From NCBI GenBank assembly GCA_014649555.1, contig BMTG01000001.1, forward strand, positions 1,116,001 through 1,180,000: a stretch of 64,000 nt of DNA, written 5' to 3'. Position numbers and translations under genes: made by a program. The stretch is from Streptomyces globisporus. GTDB taxonomy: Bacteria > Actinomycetota > Actinomycetes > Streptomycetales > Streptomycetaceae. Of this stretch, positions 56,619 to 64,000 are shown in pieces. Under the pieces are notes generated by a model, which saw only the letters and a list, made by a program, of their open reading frames with translations, made no database searches and was not told the origin of the DNA. Position 1 is the stretch's first letter. Every line of letters starts with the position of its first letter.

Positions 56619-57428
56619 TCAGGGAAGCAGTTCGCCGGGCTGCAGTACGGCGAAGGCGGCCCCCTGGTCGTCGTGGAGCACGGCCATCCTGCCGTAGGGG
56701 ATGTCGAAGGGCGGCTGGGCGACCCGGCCGCCGAGCTGGACGGCGAGTTCGGCGGCGGCGTCGCAGTCGGCGACGGCGAAGTAGATGAGGAAGTAGCTCG
56801 GCATCTCGGCCGGGAACGCGTCCGTGATGACGCTGCGGCCGCCGACGGCGGTGTCGGGGCCCGGTTCGACGCCCTCGGGGGACCACATGCGGAAGTCGAC
56901 CAGCGCTTCGGCATCGTCGGAGACGTCGTGGCCGGCCTCGTCCAGGTCGGTGCCGTGGAAGCCGAAGACCTTCTCGTAAAAGGGGTCCACCCGGTCCGGC
57001 TGCCGGGTGTAGACCTCGGTCCAGCAGAAGGAGCCGGGGTCGTTCTGCTTCTCGAAGCCCGCGCGCTCCTCCGGCTGCCAGAGCCCGAAGACCGCGCCCC
57101 CGGGGTCGGCCGCCTCCGCCACGATCCCGGCGGCCCCCGCCCGTACGGGGTCGGTGATGATCTGGCCGCCGTGCTCGCGGATCGAGGCGACGGTGGCCCG
57201 GATGTCGTCGGTGGAGAAGTAGACGCCCCAGGCCGTGGGCATCCGGCCGTCCTTCTTGGCGGCGAGGGCGGCGACCAGGCGGCCGTCGCTGAGCGCGTCC
57301 GCGAAGGGCATGCCGTCGCCTGCCCGGAAGGTCCAGCCGAAGAGCCCGCCGTAGAAGCGCTTGCCCGCTTCGAGGTCGGAGAGCTGCACGTCCGCCCAGC
57401 ACGGCGCGGAATGCGCGAATGCGGCCAT
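56619..57428 (-). CDS. two-domain VOC (glyoxalase-like) protein
   Basis: 269 residues made of two glyoxalase/bleomycin-resistance folds: domain 1 about 5-130 (SAPCWADVQLSDLEAGKRFY, GVYFSTDDIRATVASIREHG) and domain 2 about 140-269 (SFCWTEVYTRQPDRVDPFYE, IYFAVADCDAAAELAVQLGG). AAGGA lies before the ATG. Such duplicated VOC proteins bind or modify small molecules; substrate unknown. Same strand and directly upstream of the afsK-type kinase. Confidence 0.85.
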   Translation of the reverse strand: MAAFAHSAPCWADVQLSDLEAGKRFYGGLFGWTFRAGDGMPFADALSDGRLVAALAAKKDGRMPTAWGVYFSTDDIRATVASIREHGGQIITDPVRAGAAGIVAEAADPGGAVFGLWQPEERAGFEKQNDPGSFCWTEVYTRQPDRVDPFYEKVFGFHGTDLDEAGHDVSDDAEALVDFRMWSPEGVEPGPDTAVGGRSVITDAFPAEMPSYFLIYFAVADCDAAAELAVQLGGRVAQPPFDIPYGRMAVLHDDQGAAFAVLQPGELLP

Positions 57429-57800
57429 GGGACCGGGTCCTTCCGTAGCAGTGACGCCCACCAGGGACGTCGGCATCGTGACGCCCGTCACAGTCAACGT
57501 AACGTCGCCCCCGGCCCCGCGCGCCCCGACGCACGGCGAACGCCTGGCGGATGCACCTATAGAGAACATTTGCCCGGTTGGTGAAGGGGTCGCCCAGCAT
57601 GTGGACGAAAGTTGTCCACCGAAGTTATCCACAGGCTGTTGATAACATTTACCGTACGTAACATCCCCAGCTCCGCGGCCCTCGCGGGCGGCGGCCGAAA
57701 ACCGCCGCTCCCCTCCCCCGCGCACCCCGCCGATCCTGCGCCGTTCCCCATTTGCAGTCGGCCGAATCGCGCTCCCATCACCCCTCGGTAAGCTGACGGC
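57429..57800. other. divergent intergenic region with DnaA-box cluster
   Basis: 372 bases between the VOC (minus) and TetR (plus) genes. Around 57540-57660 it is A/T-rich for this genome and holds three DnaA boxes, then TTGATAACATTTACC and a TTAC/GTAA dyad (about 57650-57662) that could be the TetR operator. The stretch 57665-57770 is Pro-codon-like C-rich sequence without a gene. Confidence 0.6.
57600..57633. promoter_or_regulatory. cluster of three DnaA boxes
   Basis: TGTGGACGA (57600-57608, minus-oriented TCGTCCACA), TTGTCCACC (57612-57620) and TTATCCACA (57625-57633), spaced 12-13 bp. The Streptomyces consensus is TTGTCCACA with tolerated changes at the first three places. Confidence 0.55.
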
Positions 57801-58448
57801 ATGACAGGACAAGTACGCACCGTCGACGGCCGCGTGGCCGGTCGACGCGGTCAGGCGACGCGGCAGAAGCTGCTCGACTGCCTCAGCGAGATGCTCAGCT
57901 CCTCGCCGTACCGGGACGTCAAAGTCATCGACGTCGCCCGGAAGGCCGGGACTTCACCCGCGACTTTCTACCAGTACTTCCCCGACGTGGAGGGCGCCGT
58001 CCTCGAAATCGCCGAGGAAGTCGCCAAGGAGGGTGCCGGACTGACCGAACTGGTCGCCGGACGCTCCTGGGTCGGCAAGGCCGGCTGGACCACCTCGGAG
58101 CAACTCGTCGAGGGATTCCTCGACTTCTGGCGGCACAACGACGCGATCCTGCGCGTGATCGACCTCGGCGCGGCCGAGGGGGACAAACGGTTCTACAAGA
58201 TCCGGATGAAGATCCTGAACTCGGTCACCAACTCCCTCACGGATTCGGTGAAGGAGCTCCAGAGCAAGGGCAAGGTCGACAAGGACGTCAGCCCGGCGGC
58301 GATGGCGGGCTCCCTGGTGGCGATGCTGGCCGCGGTCGCCTCGCACCAGAAGGGCTTCACCACCTGGGGCGTGAAGCAGGCCGAACTGCGCCCGAACCTG
58401 GCGCTGTTGGTCCACCTCGGCATCACCGGCAAGAAGCCGACGAAGTAG
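57801..58448 (+). CDS. TetR-family transcriptional regulator
   Basis: 215 residues. The HTH is at about 17-65 (RRGQATRQKLLDCLSEMLSS, IDVARKAGTSPATFYQYFPD); the ligand-binding helices follow (GFLDFWRHNDAILRVIDLGA) and the protein ends in a Lys-rich tail. It is the only TetR protein in the window and is convergent with the acyl-CoA dehydrogenase operon, so it is a candidate for binding the four shared dyads, though none lies before its own gene. Confidence 0.92.
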   Translation: MTGQVRTVDGRVAGRRGQATRQKLLDCLSEMLSSSPYRDVKVIDVARKAGTSPATFYQYFPDVEGAVLEIAEEVAKEGAGLTELVAGRSWVGKAGWTTSEQLVEGFLDFWRHNDAILRVIDLGAAEGDKRFYKIRMKILNSVTNSLTDSVKELQSKGKVDKDVSPAAMAGSLVAMLAAVASHQKGFTTWGVKQAELRPNLALLVHLGITGKKPTK

Positions 58449-58474
58449 GCCCACCCCCGCCACGTCCTGTCTCA

Positions 58475-58522
58475 CCGACGGCGGACCACCCCCACGCACC
58501 CCTGCGGGTGGTCCGCCGTCGG
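58475..58522. terminator. 17-bp bidirectional terminator
   Basis: CCGACGGCGGACCACCC (58475-58491) and its exact complement (58506-58522) with a 14-base loop, between the convergent TetR and reductase genes. Confidence 0.8.
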
Positions 58523-58558
58523 CGTCCCCGGACGATGCCCGCGGTCGCCGCTCTCCGG

Positions 58559-59044
58559 CTACCGCCGCTCCAGCCGGAACAGCCGGATCTGCCGCTCCAC
58601 CCGTCGCTGGTACGCCGCGTACGGCGGCCAGAACGCGAGCGCGGCCTCCCACACCCGGGCCCGCTCCTCGCCCTCCAGCAGGGTCGCGCGGACGGGAATG
58701 TCCCGGCCGCGCCAGTTGACGACGGCCTCGCCCCCGCGGGCCAGCAGGTTCGCGGTCCAGGCCGGGTGACCCGGACGGCCGAAGTTGCTGCCGACCAGGA
58801 TCCAGGAGCCCTCCACCTCCCCCTCGGGCATACAGGCCAGCGGGGTGGTCCTCGGCCGGCCCGTGCGCGCCCCCGGCACCGTGAGGACGAGCCCCGGCAG
58901 CATCCGGGCGCTGAGCAGCACCCTCCCCCGGGTGAGCCGGTGCACGGCCCGGTCCAGCACGGGAACCACATACGGGGCGAACAGCGCGAAGGCCCGGGTC
59001 GAGGAGACCCGCTGGACCAGCCGCGCACCCCGGGCGCCGGTCAC
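58559..59044 (-). CDS. deazaflavin (F420)-dependent nitroreductase-family protein
   Basis: 161 residues of the DUF385/Ddn type: MLPGLVLTVPGARTGRPRTT, SWILVGSNFGRPGHPAWTAN and GRDIPVRATLLEGEERARVW. These small split-barrel proteins bind F420 and reduce quinones, nitro groups or other small acceptors. The GTG 59044 overlaps the acyl-CoA dehydrogenase stop, so the two are coupled and probably share operator C. Confidence 0.88.
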   Translation of the reverse strand: MTGARGARLVQRVSSTRAFALFAPYVVPVLDRAVHRLTRGRVLLSARMLPGLVLTVPGARTGRPRTTPLACMPEGEVEGSWILVGSNFGRPGHPAWTANLLARGGEAVVNWRGRDIPVRATLLEGEERARVWEAALAFWPPYAAYQRRVERQIRLFRLERR

Positions 59045-60246
59045 CGGACGCCCGCGCCGTGCAGGACCCCGGAAGCGGCGGTGGCGGGCCCGAAGAGTCC
59101 GGCCCGGTGCGCCGCGTGGTCGCGCAGCCGGTGGACCGGGCCGAAGAGCAGCTCGTCGCCCGCCGCCCGTTTGAGGTAGCGGTGCGCCTCGTGCTCCCAG
59201 GTGAAGCCGATGCCGCCGTGCAGCTGGACGGCCTCACCGGTGGTGACCCTGGCCGCCTCCAGGGCCTGGGCGAGCGCGAGCGGCCCGGCCTCCGGGTCCC
59301 GGGCTGCGTGGTACGCGGCGGAGCGGGCCGCCTCGACCCGTACGTACAGGTCGGCGAGGCGGTGCTTGACGGCCTGGAACGAGCCGACGGCCCTGCCGAA
59401 CTGTTCGCGCGTCTTCACGTACTCCACGGTGCGCTCCAGAGCGCTCGCCGCCGTCCCGACCGCCTCGGCGGCGAGGATCGCGGCGGCCGTGCGCCCGGCG
59501 TCGGCGAGGGCGGCGGCCGCGTCGGCGGTGTCGTCCGGGCCGAGCAGCTCGGCGGGGGTGTCGCGCAGTTCGACGCGGGCCAGGGGACGGGTCTCGTCGA
59601 GGGCGGTGAGCCGGGTGCGGACGAGCCGGGGCGCAGCGCCGGGGACCAGGAACAGCTGTGTACGGCTGCGCGGATAACCCCCGGCGTGGGCGGCGACCAG
59701 GAGCAGCCCGGCACTGTGCCCGTCCAGGACCCGGTCGGCCTCCCCGTAGAGCCGCCGCTCGCCCGCCTCCCCGTGAGCCTGGATGCCGCCGGCCCGGCCG
59801 CCGCCCGCCCAGGTCCCGTCGAGGTTGTCGCCGGTGAGGCCGAGGGCGGTGGCGAGCGAACCGCCGGGGAGGGCGAGCGCGGCGGTCAGGGTCCCGTCGG
59901 CGATCCGGGGCAGGAGGGCGGCCCGCTGGTCCGGGGTGCCGAGGGCGGCGATCAGGGGTGCGGCGAGGGCGGCGGTGGCGAGGAGCGGTGAGGGCAGCAG
60001 CGCCCGCCCGGTCTCCTCGCAGGCGAGGGCCAGCTCGGTGGCCGTGCAGCCGGCCCCGCCGTACTCCTCCCCGAGCGCGAGGCCCGGCAGCCCGAGATCC
60101 CCGGCGAGCCGACGCCACAGGGCCGGGTCGTAGCCCTCGGCGGTGCCGACAGCGGCGGGGATCGCATCGGGTCCGGTGTGCCGGGCGAGCAGGTCGCGCA
60201 GGGTGCGGCGGATCTCGTGCTGTTCCGCGGTGAGGGCGGTGTCCAT
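59041..60246 (-). CDS. acyl-CoA dehydrogenase
   Basis: 401 residues. The N-terminal helical part, the beta part and the C-terminal FAD helix bundle are recognisable: GLPGLALGEEYGGAGCTATE, TREQFGRAVGSFQAVKHRLA, QLHGGIGFTWEHEAHRYLKR. The usual catalytic Glu position is not clearly kept, so it may be a FadE-type subunit that works with a partner, as in steroid-type heterotetrameric dehydrogenases. ATG 60246 has GGAAGGAG eight bases upstream. A -10 TAATAT overlaps operator C. Confidence 0.88.
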   Translation of the reverse strand: MDTALTAEQHEIRRTLRDLLARHTGPDAIPAAVGTAEGYDPALWRRLAGDLGLPGLALGEEYGGAGCTATELALACEETGRALLPSPLLATAALAAPLIAALGTPDQRAALLPRIADGTLTAALALPGGSLATALGLTGDNLDGTWAGGGRAGGIQAHGEAGERRLYGEADRVLDGHSAGLLLVAAHAGGYPRSRTQLFLVPGAAPRLVRTRLTALDETRPLARVELRDTPAELLGPDDTADAAAALADAGRTAAAILAAEAVGTAASALERTVEYVKTREQFGRAVGSFQAVKHRLADLYVRVEAARSAAYHAARDPEAGPLALAQALEAARVTTGEAVQLHGGIGFTWEHEAHRYLKRAAGDELLFGPVHRLRDHAAHRAGLFGPATAASGVLHGAGVR

Positions 60247-60285
60247 CTGCGGGCTCCTTCCGCCCAGGGGCCGGCGACCCCTGAT

Positions 60286-60300
60286 CTGACGAGCCGTCAT
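60286..60300. promoter_or_regulatory. operator C: shared catabolic dyad
   Basis: CTGACGAGCCGTCAT with ATTAG following; 40 bases before the acyl-CoA dehydrogenase ATG and overlapping its -10 candidate (60299-60304, minus), a repressor position. Confidence 0.65.
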
Positions 60301-60389
60301 ATTAGGTGCGAGGAACGGTAATTCCCAGAGTCGCGCAGACGCGCGAGGCGAGGAAGGCTTCACGCACACCTGGTTGCGGCACCCCTTAT

Positions 60390-60404
60390 CTGATGTACCG
60401 TCAT
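60390..60404. promoter_or_regulatory. operator D: shared catabolic dyad
   Basis: CTGATGTACCGTCAT followed by ATTC, ending four bases before the thiolase ATG; binding would block transcription or the start site itself. Confidence 0.6.
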
Positions 60405-60408
60405 ATTC

Positions 60409-61581
60409 ATGTCTGCCTCCCGCCCCCGCAGGGTCGCCGTCGTCGGCGTGGCGCTCGCGGACTGCGGCCGCGTCGACGACGCCACGCCGTACGCCCTGCA
60501 CGCCCAGGCCGCCCGCCGCGCCCTCGCCGACTCCGGCCTCGACCGCTCGGTCGTCGACGGCTTCGCCTCGGCGGGGCTCGGGACCCTGGCCCCGGTGGAG
60601 GTCGCCGAGTATCTGGGGCTGCGGCCCACCTGGGTCGACTCGACGGCGGTGGGCGGCGCCACCTGGGAGGTGATGGCCGCCCACGCGGCGGACGCCATCG
60701 CCGCGGGCCGGGCCCGGGCCGTGCTCCTCGTCTACGGGTCGACGGCCCGGGCCGACATCAGGGCGGGCCGCCGCACGTCGAACCTGTCGTTCGGAGCGCG
60801 GGGACCGGCGCAGTTCGAGGTGTCGTACGGGCACAGCCTGATCGCCAAGTACGCGATGGCCGCCCGCCGTCACATGCACGCGTACGGCACGACGCTGGAG
60901 CAGCTCGCCGAGGTGGCGGTGACGGCGCGGGCGAACGCGGCGGCGAACCCGGAGGCGATGTTCCGGGAGCCGATCACGGTCGAGGACGTCCTCTCCGGCC
61001 CCATGATCGCGGACCCGTTCACCAAGCTGCACTGCTGCATCCGCAGCGACGGAGGCTGCGCGGTGCTCCTGGCAGCCGAGGAGTACGTCCCCGACACCGC
61101 GAAGGCGCCGGTGTGGATCCTCGGCACCGGGGAGCACACCTCGCACGCCACGATGTCCGAGTGGGAGGACTTCACGGTCTCCCCCGCCGCCGTCTCCGGC
61201 CGCCTGGCCTTTGAACGGGCCGGGGTGCGGCCGGCCGACATCGACCTGGCCGAGATCTACGACGCGTTCACGTACATGACGCTGGTGACGCTGGAGGACC
61301 TGGGTTTCTGCGCGAAGGGCGAGGGCGGCGCCTTCGTCGAGAAGGGCCGCACCGGTCTGCGCGGCGAGCTCCCGGTGAACACGGACGGCGGCGGCCTGTC
61401 CGCCTGCCACCCCGGGATGCGCGGACTGTTCCTGCTGGTGGAGGCGGTACGGCAGTTGCGCGGCGAGGCGGGGCTCCGGCAGGTGAGCCGGGCCGGGGGC
61501 GGGCTGCCGGAGCTGGCGGTGGCGTCGGGGACGGGCGGCTGGTTCTGCTCGTCGGGGACGTTGGTGCTGGGGCGGGGGTGA
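60409..61581 (+). CDS. second lipid-transfer / thiolase-superfamily protein
   Basis: 390 residues, paralogue of the gene at 49990: VAVVGVALADCGRVDDATPY, GARGPAQFEVSYGHSLIAKY, AEIYDAFTYMTLVTLEDLGF and GGGLSACHPGMRGLFLLVEA. Divergent from the acyl-CoA dehydrogenase gene with operators C and D in the 162-bp gap. No DUF35 gene lies next to this copy. No ribosome site is visible directly before the ATG. Probably acts in the same catabolic pathway. Confidence 0.87.
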   Translation: MSASRPRRVAVVGVALADCGRVDDATPYALHAQAARRALADSGLDRSVVDGFASAGLGTLAPVEVAEYLGLRPTWVDSTAVGGATWEVMAAHAADAIAAGRARAVLLVYGSTARADIRAGRRTSNLSFGARGPAQFEVSYGHSLIAKYAMAARRHMHAYGTTLEQLAEVAVTARANAAANPEAMFREPITVEDVLSGPMIADPFTKLHCCIRSDGGCAVLLAAEEYVPDTAKAPVWILGTGEHTSHATMSEWEDFTVSPAAVSGRLAFERAGVRPADIDLAEIYDAFTYMTLVTLEDLGFCAKGEGGAFVEKGRTGLRGELPVNTDGGGLSACHPGMRGLFLLVEAVRQLRGEAGLRQVSRAGGGLPELAVASGTGGWFCSSGTLVLGRG

Positions 61582-61593
61582 GGTGCCCCGGCC

Positions 61594-61998
61594 TCAGAGC
61601 CCCACGACGGTGACCGCGCTCTCCAGGCCCTTGAAGTCGTCGGCGTTGCGGGTGAAGAGCGGCAGACCCCGGACCGACGCGATGGACGCGATCATCAGGT
61701 CCATGCGGCGCGGCCGGGGATCGCGCCGGGCCGCGAGGACGAGGGCGACAAGGGTCCCGTACCGCGCGGCGGCGTCCCCGTCGAAGGGCAGCGGCTCGAA
61801 GTCCGCGACGGCCGCGCCCAGCTTCTCCATCCGGGCCGCCCGGACCAGTGGGTCCTTCGCCATGGCCACACCGTGCTGGAGTTCGGCCAGGGAGATCGCC
61901 GTGAGGGCGGGCAGCATGGGCAGCCGCTCCGGCTCCAGCAGGTCGAGGTCGATGTACGTACAGGTGTCGAGCACACCCGTGCGGTGCCGCTCAGCCAC
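61594..61998 (-). CDS. PIN-domain toxin, second TA pair
   Basis: 134 residues. VapC acidic set: Asp11 (GVLDTCTYI), Glu39 (ISLAELQHG), Asp100 (RRMDLMIAS) and Asp120 (TRNADDF). The GTG start lies eight bases inside the end of the antitoxin gene. Predicted RNase toxin; different subgroup from the one at 47685. Confidence 0.9.
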   Translation of the reverse strand: MAERHRTGVLDTCTYIDLDLLEPERLPMLPALTAISLAELQHGVAMAKDPLVRAARMEKLGAAVADFEPLPFDGDAAARYGTLVALVLAARRDPRPRRMDLMIASIASVRGLPLFTRNADDFKGLESAVTVVGL

Positions 61999-62269
61999 CG
62001 TTGCGCTCCCACACGTCGTCGTCGCCGACCCGGTCCTCCGCGCCGAAGAACTCGTCCGCCTCGCGGCGCAGCAGGTCGCCGTCGACCCGGGGCAGCCGCC
62101 GGTGCCGGGCCACGAGCTCCTCGGCGCTGAGCTGCCTCTTGCGACTCAGCGGACGCAGCTCGGCGACCTCTATGCCGTTCCGGGTGATATGGAAGGTCTC
62201 CCCGCCCTCCACCGCGTCCATGACCTCGGCGGAGTTGTTCCGGAACTCCCGCTGCGTAATGGTCTTCAT
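61991..62269 (-). CDS. Phd/YefM-type antitoxin
   Basis: 92 residues. MKTITQREFRNNSAEVMDAV and GGETFHITRNGIEVAELRPL are the Phd/YefM DNA-binding fold; the C-terminal acidic half (RREADEFFGAEDRVGDDDVW) should wrap the toxin. TACCGT (62276-62281) is at the right distance for a leaderless start, and ACCGTGGG occurs twice upstream as a possible operator. Confidence 0.9.
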   Translation of the reverse strand: MKTITQREFRNNSAEVMDAVEGGETFHITRNGIEVAELRPLSRKRQLSAEELVARHRRLPRVDGDLLRREADEFFGAEDRVGDDDVWERNGG

Positions 62270-62321
62270 CACCCCACGGTAGCGCGCCGTGTCCCACGGT
62301 GCTACGTCGGAGGACCGCCCC

Positions 62322-63026
62322 ATGCGGTCCAATGACCCCATGACCGACGACACCGCCCAGCGCTCCTTCCGCGACCTTCTCCACGCCCAGCGCGTCTGGG
62401 ACACGGAGCTGCCCGCCTTCGATCCGGAGACGGCCCCGCCCGCGCCCCTCGCCCTCTTCCACGCCTGGTTCGCCGAGGCCGTGGCGGCGGGGCAGCCCGA
62501 GCCGCACGCGATGGCACTGGCCACGGCCGACGCCGAGGGGCTCCCCGACGTCCGCACGCTGCTCCTGCACGACGCGGACGAGCGGGGCTTCCACTTCGCC
62601 TCCCACGCCACCAGCGCCAAGGGCCACCAGCTAGCCGCCCGCCCGCACGCCGCGCTCGGCTTCTACTGGCCCGCGCAAGGCCGGCAGGTACGGGTCCGGG
62701 GCCCGGTCGTCCGCTGCACCCCGGCCGAGAGCCACGCCGACCTGCACGCCCGGTCCACCGGGGCGCTCGCCGCCGCGCTGACCGGGACGCAGAGCGAGGT
62801 CGTCGGCTCGGTGGCGGAGCTGCACCGGACGGCGGACGCGGCCCGGGACCGGGCGATGGCGGAGCCGGACGCGGAGGCCCCGACCTGGACCCGGTACGTG
62901 GTCGAGCCGACCGAGGTCGAGTTCTTCCAGGGCGATGCCCGGCGCCGCCACATCCGGCTGCGCTACTGCCGCGCCGAGGGCGGCGGCACGGACGGCGACT
63001 GGACGCGGGAGTTGCTCTGGCCCTGA
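62322..63026 (+). CDS. pyridoxamine 5'-phosphate oxidase family protein
   Basis: 234 residues. FMN split-barrel with the PdxH-like run AMALATADAEGLPDVRTLLL, GFHFASHATSAKGHQLAARP, AALGFYWPAQGRQVRVRGPV and the C-terminal IRLRYCRAEGG in place of the usual RLHDR-type ending. It may oxidise PNP/PMP or another substrate with FMN. ATG 62322 has GGAGG eight bases upstream; ATG 62340 is a shorter alternative. Confidence 0.85.
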   Translation: MRSNDPMTDDTAQRSFRDLLHAQRVWDTELPAFDPETAPPAPLALFHAWFAEAVAAGQPEPHAMALATADAEGLPDVRTLLLHDADERGFHFASHATSAKGHQLAARPHAALGFYWPAQGRQVRVRGPVVRCTPAESHADLHARSTGALAAALTGTQSEVVGSVAELHRTADAARDRAMAEPDAEAPTWTRYVVEPTEVEFFQGDARRRHIRLRYCRAEGGGTDGDWTRELLWP

Positions 63027-63105
63027 CCGGTGCAGACAGCACGTTTATCCGGTTCTCACTGTTAAGGGGCACTATGGGAGACAGCTGAGCTGTTGGGAGG
63101 CATCG

Positions 63106-64000
63106 ATGCCACGGGCCCGTTCGCGCTACGCCCCCGACCGGGGTCTGACCGGTCGCATGGTCACCACCATGTTCCTGATCGGTCTGCTCTACGTCGTCTT
63201 CGTGGGCGTGCTCCTCGCGGCCCTGCGGGGCTCCTGGCCGATCATCCTGATCATCACGGGCGGCATGTTCATCGCCCAGTTCTGGTTCAGCGACCGCATC
63301 GCCGCGTACGGCATGGGCGCCCGCGAGGTCACCCCCGAGCAGGCCCCCGAACTGCACGGCACCATCGACCGGATCTGCGCGCTGGCGGACATGCCGAAGC
63401 CGAAGGTGGCGATCGCCGAGAGCGACGTACCCAATGCGTTCGCCACCGGCCGCAGTGAGAAGACGGCCCTGGTCTGCGCGACGACGGGGCTGCTACGCCG
63501 GCTGGAGCCGGAAGAGCTGGAAGGGGTCCTCGCCCACGAGATGTCGCATGTCGCGCACCGGGACGTCGCCGTCATGACGATCGCCTCGTTCCTCGGCGTT
63601 CTGGCGGGCATCATCACCCGCATCGCGCTCTGGGGCGGCTTCGCGCGCAGCCGCCCCGGCAACGACCCGGCGGGCATCCTGCTGCTTCTGATCCCACTGA
63701 TCAGCGCCGTCGTGTACGCGATCAGCTTCCTGCTCACCCGGCTGCTCTCCCGCTACCGCGAACTCTCCGCCGACCGGGCCGCCGCCCTGCTCACCGGGCG
63801 CCCCTCCGCGCTCGCCTCCGCCCTGACGAAGGTCAGCGGGCAGATGGCCCGCATCCCGACCGAGGACCTGCGCAAGGCGGAGCCGTACAACGCGTTCTAC
63901 TTCATGCCGGCCTTCTCGGCGAAGGAGTCCCTGGGCCGGCTGTTCTCCTCGCACCCGACGCTGGAACAGCGCCTGGACCAGCTGTCCCGCATCTCCACCG
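63106..64000 (+). CDS. htpX: HtpX-type membrane zinc metalloprotease, 5' part
   Basis: The first 298 codons; the window ends before the stop. M48 family: two N-terminal membrane helices (about 18-62), the zinc motif HEMSH (His144, Glu145, His148) after EPEELEGVLA, a further membrane pair (about 155-205) and the third zinc ligand region SRYRELSADRAAALLTG. HtpX degrades damaged membrane proteins in envelope stress. GGGAGG precedes the ATG. Confidence 0.95.
   Translation, partial: MPRARSRYAPDRGLTGRMVTTMFLIGLLYVVFVGVLLAALRGSWPIILIITGGMFIAQFWFSDRIAAYGMGAREVTPEQAPELHGTIDRICALADMPKPKVAIAESDVPNAFATGRSEKTALVCATTGLLRRLEPEELEGVLAHEMSHVAHRDVAVMTIASFLGVLAGIITRIALWGGFARSRPGNDPAGILLLLIPLISAVVYAISFLLTRLLSRYRELSADRAAALLTGRPSALASALTKVSGQMARIPTEDLRKAEPYNAFYFMPAFSAKESLGRLFSSHPTLEQRLDQLSRIST

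Noticed and set aside
57600-57633. Chromosomal origin of replication
   Set aside because: Only three DnaA boxes and no dnaA/dnaN genes; Streptomyces oriC has many more boxes between those genes.

Overview
The window is a stretch of core chromosome from a Streptomyces or very close relative. The DNA is about 70% or more G+C with strong G/C bias at third codon positions. GTG starts and four-base ATGA/GTGA overlaps are common. It carries the 14-gene nuo operon, the futalosine menaquinone genes mqnA and mqnC, AfsR/AfsS/AfsK-type regulators, SigE-family sigma factor, DUF3618/DUF4235 proteins and Lipid-transfer/DUF35 genes. No rRNA, tRNA, prophage, IS element or CRISPR array was seen.

Layout. 1-1138: a holin-like / DUF3618 / DUF4235 cassette. 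1199-3213: a two-component system (minus). 3403-5622: a secreted tripeptidyl-aminopeptidase-like hydrolase and a Uma2 nuclease-fold protein. 5663-7705: recQ. 7867-24002: the complete nuoA-N operon, all minus, with a Rex-type operator before nuoA. 24792-28338: an NlpC/P60 hydrolase, a Cmx-type MFS pump, a 58-residue unknown gene and a metallophosphoesterase. 28435-31649: a CGNR protein, geranylgeranyl-reductase-type flavoprotein, GNAT and menG. 31680-32969: a TauD dioxygenase preceded by a Cys-rich leader peptide. 33199-35741: a sigma factor / membrane protein / DUF3152 zinc-protease operon. 35762-40894: mqnC, a truncated amidohydrolase, a Ser/Thr kinase and mqnA. 41181-42363: a cold shock protein and a MerR regulator. 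42421-43641: an amidohydrolase. 43932-47246: AfsR-type regulator followed by a three-repeat AfsS-like peptide. 47410-52389: a VapBC-type pair, an orphan antitoxin and a FadD3 / lipid-transfer / DUF35 / enoyl-CoA hydratase cluster. 53995-56409: AfsK-type kinase with PQQ propeller. 56619-61581: a VOC protein, TetR, a deazaflavin-type reductase, acyl-CoA dehydrogenase and second lipid-transfer thiolase. 61594-64000: a second PIN/Phd pair, a PNPOx-type oxidase and htpX (cut by the window end).

How it fits together. Menaquinone supply (mqnA, mqnC, menG, perhaps the reductase at 29033) and its main reducer, complex I, lie in one region. AfsK, AfsR and the AfsS-like peptide form the known phospho-relay to secondary metabolism, but here about 6.7 kb of TA and CoA-catabolism genes separates AfsS from AfsK. 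Four copies of one dyad (CTGACG-N3-CGTCAG type) precede the amidohydrolase, the FadD3/lipid-transfer pair, the acyl-CoA dehydrogenase and the second thiolase, and so define a likely local catabolic regulon. The most distinctive observations are this operator set, the divergent AfsS-like repeat peptide with an AfsR/PhoP-style box, the Cys-type leader peptide before tauD, DnaA-box clusters, and A/T-rich codon patches inside nuoB and nuoF.
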